Counted from the stretch's first letter, positions 34,151 through 43,743 are shown. The stretch: DNA of 53,660 bases from Acidimicrobiia bacterium (GCA_003229305.1 QIDH01000001.1:1-53660), one strand, 5' to 3'. Translations and numbers: made by a program. The notes: generated by a model not told the origin, from the sequence alone.

Positions 34151-36277
34151 ATGCATGTCGAAATTCCGGTCATCAAGAAATCGGGGCTTGGAATCCCTCC
34201 CCAATTTGGCCGGCTCGCCGATCTCGCAACGAACCTCTGGTGGTCATGGGATGAGGCAGCCGGCCGCCTGTGGCGCCAACTCGATCCGAGCCTTTGGGAT
34301 CAATATCACAACCCGGTCGAGATGTTGAGCGCAATGCCTCCTGAGGCGTGGAAACGCTCGGCCAACAGCGAAGAGGTCCAAGACCTGTACACCGAAACGG
34401 CGCGTCGTTTCGACGAGTATATGGCCGCGGACGACACCTGGTTCGATCGCCACCACGCCGGAGTTCTGGATGGTCCGATCGGGTATCTGTGTGCCGAATA
34501 CGGCGTCCACCCTTCGATGCCGATGTACTCAGGTGGACTCGGCGTTCTTGCCGGAGATCATGCCAAGTCTGCCTCAGACCTCGGTCTCCCTTTCGTGGGC
34601 GTCGGCCTCGCGTACAGACGCGGCTACTTTCGCCAGCATCTCGACGTGGATGGCACCCAGCAGCACCACTACCCGATTCTCGACATGAATCGTCTCCCGG
34701 TGCAGCGGGTGCAATCGCCGACCGGAGGCCAGCTCACAATCCAGGTCGAGTTCCCAGGACGTCAGGTGGACGTCGCTGTATGGAGCCTCGGCGTTGGACG
34801 GGTTCAACTTTTATTGATGGACACAGACTTGCCATCTAACGACCCGGCCGATCGACCAATAACGCACATGCTCTACATCCGCGGGCGGGAGATGAGGTTC
34901 TGCCAAGAGCTAATTCTTGGACTTGGCTCGGTCAAGGTCCTCGAGAGCTTGGGGATCGAGCCATCCGTTTGGCATATCAACGAGGGGCACGCTGCGATGA
35001 GCATCCTGGAGCGGATCGGCCAGCACGTCGCAGACGGCGACGATCTCGAGTCGGCCGCTGCCATGGTTCGCCAGCACACAATCTTCACGTTGCACACCCC
35101 GGTCCCGGCCGGGAACGAGACTTTCGATGGCAGCCTCGTCGAAAAGTATTTGGGCGAATGGCCAAAACGAGTCGGCGCAGACATGGGGTTCCTGCGAGGG
35201 ATCGGCTGGTCGGGGCGGGACGGTGACGACGCGTTCGACCTAGGGGCGCTGGCGATCCGCCACGCATCTGTAGTCAACGGTGTGAGTGCCAAACATGGAG
35301 AGGTGGCTTCTCGAAACTGGGGACATCTACTGCCGAACGGGGCGCTCGGGATCACCAATGGCGTTCATCATCCCACCTGGGTCGCGGCCGGAATCGGCAG
35401 TCTGATCGCCACGAGCCTCGGCGCGAACTGGAAGGACGCACTATCCGATGCGCCCGAAATGGCCGCTCAGGTCCACGAGTCAGATGATGCGTCCCTCTGG
35501 GAAAGGCACGCTGCTCGCAAAGAATCGTTTGCCCGCTTCGCCAGAGGTCGGCTGCGCAGCCAGTTCGCCAGGCACGGGGCTTCGCCGGACGAGTTGCGGT
35601 CCGTCGAGTCGCTGTTGGATCCAACCCGCCTGACGATCGGTTTCGCCCGGCGGTTTGCCACCTACAAGAGGGCTACATTGCTCTTTCATGACCTCGCCTG
35701 GCTTCAGGCGATTCTGGCCAATCCAGACAGACCCGTGCAGGTTGTGTTCGCCGGCAAAGCCCATCCGGCCGATCGGCTCGGACAGGGCCTGATCGAACGG
35801 ATCGTCGAAATTTCCAAGACCCCCGAACTTGCAGGCCATATCCACGTCCTCGAGGACTACGACCTGCGTATGGCCCGATTCCTGGTCCAGGGCGTCGATG
35901 TCTGGTTGAACAACCCCCGCATCCCCCAAGAGGCGTCAGGGACCTCTGGGATGAAATCGGCCATGAATGGAGGGCTGAATCTCTCGATCGCAGACGGCTG
36001 GTGGGCTGAGGGCGCCAACGGAAACAATGGCTGGGTTTTTGGCGAAGAGACCGAGAACCCCGACCACGGCGCCCAGGACAATGGCGACGCGATCGCTCTC
36101 TACAAGCTCCTCCAGGATGAGATCGTTCCGCTGTACTACGACCGAGGACAAGACGGGGTACCACACGGTTGGGTACGGATGATGAAGGAAGCCATCGCCA
36201 CCAGCATCCACGAGTTCTCCACCCACCGCATGGTGCAGGACTACACCACCAAGGCCTACCTGCCGCTCGGTGGATGA
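34151..36277 (+). CDS. glgP: Alpha-glucan phosphorylase (GT35, short type)
   Basis: A 708-aa phosphorylase that releases glucose 1-phosphate from glycogen or maltodextrin. It begins with the DUF3417-like N-terminus of the actinobacterial/archaeal short form (LADLATNLWWSWDEAA), has the catalytic region AEYGVHPSMPMYSGGLGVLA and HINEGHAAM, and Lys602 in EASGTSGMKSAMNGG binds PLP. The glucokinase about 2 kb away could feed the same glycogen/glucose pathway. Confidence 0.93.
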   Translation: MHVEIPVIKKSGLGIPPQFGRLADLATNLWWSWDEAAGRLWRQLDPSLWDQYHNPVEMLSAMPPEAWKRSANSEEVQDLYTETARRFDEYMAADDTWFDRHHAGVLDGPIGYLCAEYGVHPSMPMYSGGLGVLAGDHAKSASDLGLPFVGVGLAYRRGYFRQHLDVDGTQQHHYPILDMNRLPVQRVQSPTGGQLTIQVEFPGRQVDVAVWSLGVGRVQLLLMDTDLPSNDPADRPITHMLYIRGREMRFCQELILGLGSVKVLESLGIEPSVWHINEGHAAMSILERIGQHVADGDDLESAAAMVRQHTIFTLHTPVPAGNETFDGSLVEKYLGEWPKRVGADMGFLRGIGWSGRDGDDAFDLGALAIRHASVVNGVSAKHGEVASRNWGHLLPNGALGITNGVHHPTWVAAGIGSLIATSLGANWKDALSDAPEMAAQVHESDDASLWERHAARKESFARFARGRLRSQFARHGASPDELRSVESLLDPTRLTIGFARRFATYKRATLLFHDLAWLQAILANPDRPVQVVFAGKAHPADRLGQGLIERIVEISKTPELAGHIHVLEDYDLRMARFLVQGVDVWLNNPRIPQEASGTSGMKSAMNGGLNLSIADGWWAEGANGNNGWVFGEETENPDHGAQDNGDAIALYKLLQDEIVPLYYDRGQDGVPHGWVRMMKEAIATSIHEFSTHRMVQDYTTKAYLPLGG

Positions 36278-36303
36278 CGTCAAACGGGCAACCCTATGCG
36301 GCT

Positions 36304-37473
36304 TCAGTCGGGTTCTAGCAACGCCCTGATTCCCCTGACGGCCTGGCGGATGCGGTGGTCGTTTTCGACCAGTGCGAAACGCACGAAGCCTTCGCCCGTC
36401 CGACCAAAACCAACGCCTGGACTGACCGCCACCTTGGCCTCGGCCAGCAGGAATTTGGCGAATTCGAGCGACTTCATGTGGGCGAACTGTTCTGGAATCG
36501 GCGCCCAGACAAACATCGTTCCTTTGGGTTTGGGGAACTCCCATCCGGCCCTGGCCAGGCCGTCACACAATGCGTCCCTGCGGCGTAGATACGTGGCGTT
36601 GACGTCGGCCACGTGATCGTCGCCCTCATTGAGGGCAACTATCGAAGCAATCTGGATCGGCTGGAAGGTTCCGTAGTCGAGGTAGGACTTGAGTTTGGCG
36701 AGGGCACCAACCATCTCAGCGTTACCGACCACAAACCCCACCCTCCATCCGGCCATCGAGTGACCTTTGGTGAGCGTGTACAGCTCGACGCCGACCTCGC
36801 TAGCCCCCGGCACTTGGAGCAGACTCGGAGGCTGGTAGCCGTCGAACGAAATATCGGCATAGGCGAAATCATGCACCAGGAACACGTCTCGGTCCTTGGC
36901 GAAGGCGACCAACCGTTCGAAGAATTCGAGGTCGACACAGGTCGTGGTCGGGTTGTGGGGGAATGAGGTGATGATGACCCGAGGTCTCGGCCAAGAGTCT
37001 GTGAAGGCCTTCTCGAGGTGAGCGAAGTAGTCATCGTCAGTGACCGGAACTCTGCGGATCTCTGCCCCGGCGAGAGCCGGAGCGTAGATGTGGATGGGAT
37101 AGCTGGGGTCAGGAACGAGGGCCACGTCTCCTGGCTGCACGAGCGCCCATAGGAGGTGCGAAAGACCTTCCTTGGCGCCGATGGTCGTGATCACCTGAGT
37201 TTCATGATCCAGCTCGACATCGAAGCGTCTCCGATAACGATCCGCAACGGCCTTGCGGAGATTTGGGATCCCTCTCGATGACGAGTAGCGGTGGTTCTTG
37301 GGATTCCGGGAAGCCTCGTTCAGCTTGTCCACGACGAAACCAGGCGAGGCGATGTCCGGGTTGCCAAAACCCAGGTCGATGACGTCGTCGCCAGCCCGCC
37401 TCGCCGCCAGTTTCAGGTCGTTCACCTCGGTGAAAACGTAAGGTGGAAGCTCATCGATACGTCGAAAATCCAC
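36304..37473 (-). CDS. alaC: AlaC-type alanine aminotransferase
   Basis: A class I PLP aminotransferase of 389 aa. The sequence follows E. coli AlaC closely by eye: [66 protein letters not shown] and [15 protein letters not shown] with the PLP lysine. Such enzymes convert glutamate and pyruvate to alanine. GTG start with AAGGA six bases upstream. It is the last gene of the minus-strand run that begins at 40785. Confidence 0.88.
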   Translation of the reverse strand: MDFRRIDELPPYVFTEVNDLKLAARRAGDDVIDLGFGNPDIASPGFVVDKLNEASRNPKNHRYSSSRGIPNLRKAVADRYRRRFDVELDHETQVITTIGAKEGLSHLLWALVQPGDVALVPDPSYPIHIYAPALAGAEIRRVPVTDDDYFAHLEKAFTDSWPRPRVIITSFPHNPTTTCVDLEFFERLVAFAKDRDVFLVHDFAYADISFDGYQPPSLLQVPGASEVGVELYTLTKGHSMAGWRVGFVVGNAEMVGALAKLKSYLDYGTFQPIQIASIVALNEGDDHVADVNATYLRRRDALCDGLARAGWEFPKPKGTMFVWAPIPEQFAHMKSLEFAKFLLAEAKVAVSPGVGFGRTGEGFVRFALVENDHRIRQAVRGIRALLEPD

Positions 37474-37497
37474 TGCTGTCCTTCTCCCGAGGCCTCG

Positions 37498-37920
37498 TCA
37501 GCCTCTTAGCCAGCGACCTAGCCCTAGGCGAATTGTTCGAGGGACGAGGCCGGCGACAAAATCGACGGCGTCGGCGAGATAGGCCAGCACATCGTCAGAT
37601 CCATCCCAATGTTCACGGACCACCTCGTAGCCGGCCGATTGGATCAGATGGTTGATGGTGAACGCGGCCAGCACAACGTCGTCGGTCTTGCCGATCAGCG
37701 GAATGAAATCGGGGATGAGATCAATGGGCGAAATCAGGTAGGCGGCCATCAGACCGGCAAACCTCTTCGAACGGGGCGGCACTCTTGGGTCTCGCGCCAA
37801 CCGACTCAGCAGTTTGGCGAGATTCGGCAACGCCAGCGCCAACTCCCTCAGCCACGGGCGCCCGGTCGGTACAGGCAAAGCGTTTGGATCGATGATCTCG
37901 TCCGGCACACGCGCACTCAT
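37498..37920 (-). CDS. DUF1232 family membrane-associated protein
   Basis: A 140-aa protein. The DUF1232 core is KRFAGLMAAYLISPIDLIPD followed by FIPLIGKTDDVVLAAF; the rest is helical. The ATG overlaps the glucokinase stop as ATGA. The domain is common in bacteria, of unknown function, and probably membrane-associated through its helical hairpin. Confidence 0.82.
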   Translation of the reverse strand: MSARVPDEIIDPNALPVPTGRPWLRELALALPNLAKLLSRLARDPRVPPRSKRFAGLMAAYLISPIDLIPDFIPLIGKTDDVVLAAFTINHLIQSAGYEVVREHWDGSDDVLAYLADAVDFVAGLVPRTIRLGLGRWLRG

Positions 37921-38849
37921 TGCATGGACTCCCTGGCGAACATCGCCGCTCCGATGGCCCCGGCCCTTTCGCCGAGTTCCGCACACACTATTGGCGTTTC
38001 GGACCTGTGGGTTGCGCCCTCCAACACCGCGGCCGTGGCTAGACGGGCCGGCGCCAGCAACAGATCGCCTGCTCTCGACACTCCCCCGCCGACAACCACG
38101 ATCTCGGGGTCGAACGCGGCGATCAGATTCGCGATGCCAAGCCCCATCCAAGACGCCATCTCCTCGATGCGCGATATTGCATCTCCGTCACCTTCGATGG
38201 CCGCGTCCACCAGATGGCGACCGGTTGGAATATCTCCGTCCGCCAGTTTGGCCGTGAGCCCACCGGCGTTAGCGGCCACCAGGTCTCTGGCCATCTGATC
38301 CAGCCGCCGCCCAGAACAAAACGTCTCCCAGCAACCGCTCTGGCCGCAGGTGCAGACAGGCCCCCCGACATCGACGATCATGTGTCCGATTTCTCCGGCG
38401 TATCCGCGACCGTGGTACGGGGCCCCGTCGATCATCCAACCTCCACCGATTCCGGTTCCCAGCGTCATCATCAGCACATGGCGATATCCGACCGCCGCCC
38501 CGATCCGGGTTTCAGCCAGGCCGGCCAACGTGGCATCGTTGTCAACGAAGGCAGGCAAGTCCAGCGATGCCTCGAAGTGGGTCTTGAAGGAGATCTCTTC
38601 GCCCTCGACGTTTGGCCCCCACACCATGACCCCGTCGGTCGAGCGGACCAGCCCAGCCGCCCCTATGCCGACTGCCGTCACTTGATCGCCGATGAGCGAA
38701 CGGGCCAGGGCGATGGGTTCGTCCAACATGGCGGCCGGAGTGCTGGGACGTGGGATCGTGGTCATCTCCATCACCTCGTTGTCCATGGAGAGAAGGACCG
38801 CGGCCATTTTGGTACCACCAAGGTCGATCCCCAGTGTCGACTCGACCAC
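37917..38849 (-). CDS. glk: ROK family glucokinase
   Basis: A 310-aa sugar kinase from GTG at 38849, which has AGGAG five bases upstream. The phosphate loop LGIDLGGTKMAAVLL is at the N-terminus; FVDNDATLAGLAE carries the catalytic Asp, GTGIGGGWMIDG follows, and CTCGQSGCWETFCSG is the ROK zinc motif. The kinase rather than repressor type is indicated by the absence of an N-terminal helix-turn-helix. A longer reading to 38945 is rejected. An inverted repeat lies 54 bases upstream. Confidence 0.88.
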   Translation of the reverse strand: MVESTLGIDLGGTKMAAVLLSMDNEVMEMTTIPRPSTPAAMLDEPIALARSLIGDQVTAVGIGAAGLVRSTDGVMVWGPNVEGEEISFKTHFEASLDLPAFVDNDATLAGLAETRIGAAVGYRHVLMMTLGTGIGGGWMIDGAPYHGRGYAGEIGHMIVDVGGPVCTCGQSGCWETFCSGRRLDQMARDLVAANAGGLTAKLADGDIPTGRHLVDAAIEGDGDAISRIEEMASWMGLGIANLIAAFDPEIVVVGGGVSRAGDLLLAPARLATAAVLEGATHRSETPIVCAELGERAGAIGAAMFARESMQ

Positions 38850-38902
38850 TTCAACTCCTTCGGCAGGATATCTCGTCTTTTGGCCCGACTGAAGAGCCGA
38901 AA

Positions 38903-38920
38903 CAACTGCCACTGCAGTTG
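38903..38920. promoter_or_regulatory. Inverted repeat upstream of glk
   Basis: CAACTGC-CACT-GCAGTTG is a perfect 7-bp inverted repeat with a 4-base centre, lying between a possible -10 (TACACT near 38931 on the minus strand) and the glk ribosome site. It could be an operator or an mRNA hairpin; no regulator gene is adjacent. Confidence 0.4.
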
Positions 38921-38969
38921 CGAATAAGCAAGTGTATCGGCGCAAGTCCTGGCGTTTGTCGAAGGCGGA

Positions 38970-39149
38970 TCAGTCGACGTCTATGCGGTGAACCGGGCGA
39001 GGGCCGTCGTGGTCAGCCCCTTCTTCCAAGGCCGCTACGAAGGCCCGGAATGCTGCCAACAATTCCTGGCCGGCCGCGATCAGGTGCGGCATCGCCTCGT
39101 CTATCGCATGGCGCAGAGTCTCGCCATACTCATCCATCTTGGGGCTCAT
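38970..39149 (-). CDS. 59-residue conserved-looking small protein
   Basis: ATG at 39149 overlaps the ArsA-type stop as ATGA and the frame ends with TGA at 38970. The product is mostly one amphipathic helix (LRHAIDEAMPHLIAAGQELL, AAFRAFVAALEEG) followed by a short extended tail ending VHRIDVD. Codon use fits the neighbours, and the coupling to the ATPase gene argues that it is real. I do not assign a family. Confidence 0.65.
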   Translation of the reverse strand: MSPKMDEYGETLRHAIDEAMPHLIAAGQELLAAFRAFVAALEEGADHDGPRPVHRIDVD

Positions 39150-40342
39150 TCGTCCTCCGCGTCCACAAAAGTAATCCGCAGTGTGCCATCTTCGAGTTTG
39201 GCGCCGGCGATCTGTCGACGCTGGAGGGAATCGGGAAGCACGAACGACCTCCGGTACTGACCGACAGTGATCAGCAGCTCCGAACCGCGCCTGGTGACGT
39301 CGAGCTCATCTTTGGTGGCGAACGGCACGGCGAGGCTCATGAGGATTTCGCCTCCGGCCTCTGTAATACTGAAAGGCACCGCGCCTGTGAAACCGGACAC
39401 GGGGTTCCGGTCCCCATACAATTCCGCACCGAGGGTCCTCAATTTGTCCACCCCAACCATCTCCTCGTCGAATAGACGAAGCGAGATGACGTCAACGTCC
39501 TCGAACGATTCGGTAATCGTGGCCATGTGGTCTCGCTGGAGCTCGCGCCACCGATCAAAGTACGGATCCGTCACCTCGTCAGGAAGCAGGCGGTTGACCA
39601 CCACCGCATCGACCGCGTATCCGAAGAACCCGAGATAGGTGTAGGTGCGGCGAGCCTCGGCAACAACCATCTTTTCGGGGTTGACGACCAGCCGGGCGGT
39701 GGTGATCGACGGATCTGCCAACAACGCCTTGACTTCCTCTACCCCTGCGAACACCGTCTCGGCGGCCGCGAACACGTTGTCGCCAGGCACCGGCAATTTC
39801 GACACCCTCTGAAGTATCGGCCTCGCGGCTTTCATGATCCGGCGCTCTGTCGGAAGAACCCGCTCGAAATACCACGAGAGCACCTCAGGAAGGCTGAGGA
39901 GCCGCAGGGTCTCGGCGGTTGGTGCACAGTCGACGACAATCACGTCGAAGCGCCCACTGTTGGCTTGTTCCTTCACCTCGAGCAACGAAAACAGCTCGTC
40001 CATCCCTGGGAAGATCAGGAACTCCTCGGCCTCGATCCCCCCAACCCCGCCCCAGTCGAATACCGCCATGAGCTGGTCGTGGATGTCGCTCCAGAACGTC
40101 TTAAGCTGAAGCTGGGTGTCGATCTGTTGGGCGAAGAGGCCCGGCTGGATCTCGGTGGGTTGTGCCCCAATATCGACCTCAAAGGCATCCTCGAGGGAGT
40201 GGGCTGGGTCCGTGGACATGACCAGCGTCTTGGCCCCACCGTCCGCCGCGGCCACGGCGGTGGCGGCCGAAACGGTCGTCTTCCCGACGCCGCCCTTGCC
40301 GGTCACCAGCAGAATCTTCAGCGGGCGTCGATCGTCGCTCAC
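39146..40342 (-). CDS. ArsA/Get3 family ATPase
   Basis: A 398-aa protein with the deviant Walker A VTGKGGVGKTTVSAATA, STDPAHSLEDAF (switch I) and VVDCAPTAETLRLLSLPEVL (switch II). The last 75 residues (PFATKDELDVTRRGSELLIT) form a small-heat-shock-like beta domain known in bacterial ArsA/Get3 homologues. It has no arsenite-binding Cys pattern and no ars genes nearby, so a chaperone or targeting role is more likely than arsenic export. GTG start overlaps the SRPBCC stop (GTGA). Confidence 0.88.
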   Translation of the reverse strand: MSDDRRPLKILLVTGKGGVGKTTVSAATAVAAADGGAKTLVMSTDPAHSLEDAFEVDIGAQPTEIQPGLFAQQIDTQLQLKTFWSDIHDQLMAVFDWGGVGGIEAEEFLIFPGMDELFSLLEVKEQANSGRFDVIVVDCAPTAETLRLLSLPEVLSWYFERVLPTERRIMKAARPILQRVSKLPVPGDNVFAAAETVFAGVEEVKALLADPSITTARLVVNPEKMVVAEARRTYTYLGFFGYAVDAVVVNRLLPDEVTDPYFDRWRELQRDHMATITESFEDVDVISLRLFDEEMVGVDKLRTLGAELYGDRNPVSGFTGAVPFSITEAGGEILMSLAVPFATKDELDVTRRGSELLITVGQYRRSFVLPDSLQRRQIAGAKLEDGTLRITFVDAEDE

Positions 40343-40785
40343 TCGGCGGCGGTGGTCTCGACCCGCTTGCGCAAACCCCGCAGTGCCGTGCCGACGATCT
40401 GTTTTTCAACTTGGCGGCGCAGGAACCCTGGGATCGAAAAGGCCGGCTTGGCCCTCAACGCATACACCACCGAGGTGCCACCCTCCTCGAGGGCACTGAA
40501 TTCGTACGAACCCTCTAGTTCGCGAATGTCGTCGCTGGGCTTGGCGATCCAACTGATCGTGTTGGGGTAGTCGTAGCTGTAGTCGAGGGTGTACGAGATC
40601 ACCCTGACCATCGCATCGATGACCATGCGAGCCTCAGAGGCCCTTCCATCTTCATCCGTCACCAGGACCTCGACTTCCTTCACACCGTCGGCCCACTCCG
40701 GGTAGGCCTCAACGGCTGCGGCCACGGCAAAGATCTCTTCTGGGGTGGCCGCGATCTCAATGCTCTGTACGGTGCTGTCCGCCAA
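40339..40785 (-). CDS. SRPBCC family (START-like) protein
   Basis: A 148-aa lipid- or hydrophobe-binding helix-grip protein: VQSIEIAATPEEIFAVAAAV at the start, YPEWADGVKEVEVL, DYPNTISWIAKPSD and the long C-terminal helix. I chose TTG at 40785 because GGAG lies six bases upstream and the conserved sequence begins there; the open frame continues to 41064 but that part looks non-coding. First gene of the run SRPBCC, ArsA ATPase, small protein, glk, DUF1232, alaC. Confidence 0.8.
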   Translation of the reverse strand: MADSTVQSIEIAATPEEIFAVAAAVEAYPEWADGVKEVEVLVTDEDGRASEARMVIDAMVRVISYTLDYSYDYPNTISWIAKPSDDIRELEGSYEFSALEEGGTSVVYALRAKPAFSIPGFLRRQVEKQIVGTALRGLRKRVETTAAE

Positions 40786-41047
40786 GTAGCGCTCCGATGT
40801 CCTGATTTCGATTCGCTCCAAGCGTAGCAAGGGCTGCGTGACCTCAGAATCGGCGAGCCAGAGCCAAACGATGCGATCGCGCTTCGGATGATCGAAATCA
40901 CTCCTTGGGGGTTTCACACGCCAGACTCGGCGCAATCCCCCTACCGTGTTGCTCACGACGGGGCGACGCGAAGCGAGGGATTTGGTGGGAGACGACGGTG
41001 GAAAAACACGGAAAATCGCCGAACTCCCCCTTGGCGCAGACGACACG

Positions 41048-41872
41048 ATGGGCGAAAGCGCCAAACACCCAGCAGGAGGAGAGAACTACAACAAGTCTGG
41101 TCGGTTGAAAAAGGAGTTCTATGAGCAAGAACTCGCCAGAATGCAAGAGGAACTCGTCAAACTCCAATACTGGGTGCAGGAGAAGGGCCTGAAGGTTCTG
41201 ATCATTTTCGAGGGAAGAGGCTCCGCCGGCAAGGGCGGTGTGATCAAGCGCCTGACGGAACGGACCAGCCCCCGCATCGTGAAACTCGTCGCCCTGCCCA
41301 AGCCGTCGGAGCGAGAACAGACCCAGTGGTATTTCCAGCGATATGTTCAACACCTGCCAGGGGCAGGCGAGATCGTCCTGTTCGACAGGAGTTGGTACAA
41401 CCGCTCGAACGTCGAGTGGGTCATGGACTTTTGCACTCCAGAACAGCACCAGGAGTTCTTGCGCAGCTGCCCGGAGTTCGAGCGGATGCTCGTTCGATCA
41501 GGGGTCAAGCTCCTCAAGTATTGGTTCTCTGTGAGCTGGGACGAGCAGCGGGAGCGTTTCGAGTCTCGCAACGAAGAACCTCTCAAGCGCTGGAAGCTCT
41601 CGGACATGGACCTCGAAGAACATCGACTGTACGTCAAGTACTCCATGGCCAAGGACACGACGTTCCAATACACGGACATCAAGCAGTCGCCATGGTTCGT
41701 CGTTCCCTCTGACGACAAACGAAACGCCAGGCTGAACTGCATAGACCACATCCTCTCGCAGTTCGAATACGCCGACATTCTCCCTAACCCCGTTGAACTG
41801 CCGGACCGCGAAGAACTCCCATACGTCCGCCCCCCGATGCACGAGCAGACATTCGTCCCCCAGGCGTACTGA
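41048..41872 (+). CDS. ppk2: Polyphosphate kinase 2 family enzyme
   Basis: A 274-aa class I-like PPK2, transferring phosphate between polyphosphate and nucleotides. Walker A FEGRGSAGKGGVIKRL, lid region, Walker B LFDRSWYNRSNVEWVM and the core segment EEPLKRWKLSDMDLEE are visible. The family core starts at about residue 16 (GRLKKEFYEQELARMQEELV). GTG at 40985 with GAGGG upstream would add 21 residues and is a real alternative. Nucleotide preference cannot be told. Confidence 0.85.
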   Translation: MGESAKHPAGGENYNKSGRLKKEFYEQELARMQEELVKLQYWVQEKGLKVLIIFEGRGSAGKGGVIKRLTERTSPRIVKLVALPKPSEREQTQWYFQRYVQHLPGAGEIVLFDRSWYNRSNVEWVMDFCTPEQHQEFLRSCPEFERMLVRSGVKLLKYWFSVSWDEQRERFESRNEEPLKRWKLSDMDLEEHRLYVKYSMAKDTTFQYTDIKQSPWFVVPSDDKRNARLNCIDHILSQFEYADILPNPVELPDREELPYVRPPMHEQTFVPQAY

Positions 41873-41893
41873 CCCTGTCGGCGTTGTCGAAAG

Positions 41894-42652
41894 TCAGCCG
41901 TGCCGAACTGGACGCCCGGTGGCTCGGAAGTAGCCGACGTTACGGCACATGGTGGCGCCCACCCTCCACTCGATCGCCTGGGGCTGATGCACGTCGCCGA
42001 AGTAGTGGAACGCCGGCCGATGGTCGCTGAGGTAGTCGGCGATCGCGACCGAAGCCCTCTCCTGGCGGCCGGTCACAACATCTGTGCGAAGTGGTCGGAT
42101 GGCTGGAGGCACATGGGTGCAAAGGACATCGACGCCTCCGAGCGACGCCAGACGTTGCGCCATCTCATCCTCGGTGACCCGCCTGCCGCCCATGAAAGCG
42201 CTCACGGTGGCCCCGCCGACGAATCCGACGGAAAGACCCTCTATTTCGGCAACCGCCGCATCCATGAACGCCATCCCTTTGGGCAGGTGCTCGGCAAGTA
42301 GATCGGGCAGATCGACATTGCCATATGTGGCGAATCCTGTGGCGCCTTCCAGAGCGTTGGCGGCCGCGACATACTGGGCTCGCGCTCGCTCCAAGAACGC
42401 TGCTGGCAGATCTCGCTCCGTGCGTTCGAACACCGACCCCCACGCCGCCCTGGCGGCTGTGTAATCACCTGTGCGACGGTGTTCGGCTATTTCGGCGGCG
42501 AACTCGATCCCCAGTTCGTCTGTGACCATGCCCTCGAGAGTGCGGTAATCCAAGAAATTTAGGAAGTCTCCAAGGATGACCAAGGGTTCCCCGCGTTTGG
42601 CCACCGCCGCGAGAGCGCCGAACGCGCCATGGATGTCGGAGAGCAGCAGCAT
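41894..42652 (-). CDS. Calcineurin-like metallophosphoesterase
   Basis: A 252-aa enzyme with the metal-site motifs LLLSDIHGAFGAL, VILGDFLNFLDYR, TYGNVDLPDL, LCTHVPP and YFGDVHQPQ. The ATG at 42652 shares one base with the stop of the small membrane protein upstream; the adjacent GTG at 42655 is equally placed. Substrate unknown. It is the third gene of a coupled trio with a zinc-ribbon membrane protein. Confidence 0.85.
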   Translation of the reverse strand: MLLLSDIHGAFGALAAVAKRGEPLVILGDFLNFLDYRTLEGMVTDELGIEFAAEIAEHRRTGDYTAARAAWGSVFERTERDLPAAFLERARAQYVAAANALEGATGFATYGNVDLPDLLAEHLPKGMAFMDAAVAEIEGLSVGFVGGATVSAFMGGRRVTEDEMAQRLASLGGVDVLCTHVPPAIRPLRTDVVTGRQERASVAIADYLSDHRPAFHYFGDVHQPQAIEWRVGATMCRNVGYFRATGRPVRHG

Positions 42653-42909
42653 CACTCGACGCCGACTGAGCCCACGTAGAACCCAGCGCCCACCGCTGCA
42701 ACGGCTGCGCCAACGGCCGCCAACAAGGAGGGCCAGCCGCCGAAGGTTGCCGACATTCCGGCAATCCCGAATGCGGTTACGGCGCCAATCGTCCGCTGCC
42801 AAACCAGACCGCTTCCTGACCCTGCCCCATCGGACAGGCCAGATACGACAAGCCAAACCAGGAGGCTGACGAATCCGATCAACAACGACCCGGCGTATAC
42901 CCAGGTCAC
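42652..42909 (-). CDS. Small four-helix-like membrane protein
   Basis: An 85-aa product from GTG at 42909, overlapping the zinc-ribbon gene stop as GTGA. Hydrophobic segments are at about 3-22 (VYAGSLLIGFVSLLVWLVVS) and 38-82, with many Gly and Ala residues. Family unknown. Confidence 0.6.
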   Translation of the reverse strand: MTWVYAGSLLIGFVSLLVWLVVSGLSDGAGSGSGLVWQRTIGAVTAFGIAGMSATFGGWPSLLAAVGAAVAAVGAGFYVGSVGVE

Positions 42910-43655
42910 TGTTGGATCGCCCCCTGGGCCGAAACCGCCGCGGCAATGAGGATCACGAACCACAAACCGGCGACTATCGAAAGGATCCTGGGCCGCAGCA
43001 TCACCTGGCCCGTATCACCTTGCGCATACCGGTATGCGTCGTGGGCGGCGATGCCCCACAACAAGATCCCGATGAATAGTTGGGCGGCGCCCCACGGCAC
43101 TCGGCGTGAGATGACGAGGACAGTTCCGAATACGAGGGAGACAATCGACAGAATTCCTATTGTCAATCCGAGAATTCCTTGGCCGACCTTGAAATGGCCG
43201 CCCCCTGGGATCACAGACCATGACAGGGCTACCTTCGGTTCGATCCTGATGCCATCTCCGCCGCCGAAACTGTCATACACCGATTGGTGGCAGACAGGGC
43301 ATTCCGTGTCCTCTACCGGAACGACCGTGTCGCAGAAGACGCAGGTCCACGTGGCTCCGGAAGCCGGCCTGACCTCGGCTTCAGACCCCGGTTCGACCAG
43401 CCTGCGAGAACCTGGCGGTGGCGGTGGCGGTGGTCCAGGGGCCCGCCTAGGAAGCGGAGGCGGCCCATCCGGTCTCGGGCTCGACGCTCGATTGTCAACC
43501 GCGGGCGCGGCCCCAGACGCTATTTCGGTCTTTTCGCCGACCGGCTCGGCCACAACAGGTTCGTGGCCGCCGAACGGTTCGAAGCACAGGCTGCACCACT
43601 TGGCTCCTGGTGGATTCGAAGCCTGACATGAAGAGCAAACGAGCTGGGCCGCCAT
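42906..43655 (-). CDS. Double zinc-ribbon membrane protein
   Basis: A 249-aa protein. The first zinc ribbon is CSSC-x10-CSLC (about 7-24), then a Pro-rich linker with runs of proline, the second ribbon CVFC-x13-CPVC (about 105-125), and three or four membrane segments in the C-terminal half ([55 protein letters not shown]). The two rubredoxin-like ribbons suggest protein or nucleic acid contacts in the cytoplasm. ATG at 43655. Confidence 0.7.
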   Translation of the reverse strand: MAAQLVCSSCQASNPPGAKWCSLCFEPFGGHEPVVAEPVGEKTEIASGAAPAVDNRASSPRPDGPPPLPRRAPGPPPPPPPGSRRLVEPGSEAEVRPASGATWTCVFCDTVVPVEDTECPVCHQSVYDSFGGGDGIRIEPKVALSWSVIPGGGHFKVGQGILGLTIGILSIVSLVFGTVLVISRRVPWGAAQLFIGILLWGIAAHDAYRYAQGDTGQVMLRPRILSIVAGLWFVILIAAAVSAQGAIQQ

Positions 43656-43731
43656 CAACCAAGCGTACCGCCGATCCGCCCCAAAACACGCCTTGCGTTC
43701 GATGCGAACCCAGCCGTGCCAGAGCCGGCCC

Positions 43732-43737
43732 TATTAT
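43732..43737 (+). promoter_or_regulatory. -10 box of leaderless ilvD promoter
   Basis: TATTAT is followed by six bases and the ilvD ATG at 43744, so transcription should begin at the start codon. No ribosome site is present, in line with a leaderless mRNA. No clear -35. Confidence 0.5.
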
Positions 43738-43743
43738 TCGACC

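Noticed and set aside
39146-40342. Arsenite efflux ATPase assignment
   Set aside because: No arsB, arsR or arsD nearby and no arsenite-binding cysteines; the C-terminal heat-shock-like domain points to another role.
39527-40570. Plus-strand frame of 347 codons
   Set aside because: Antisense to the ArsA-type ATPase and SRPBCC genes.
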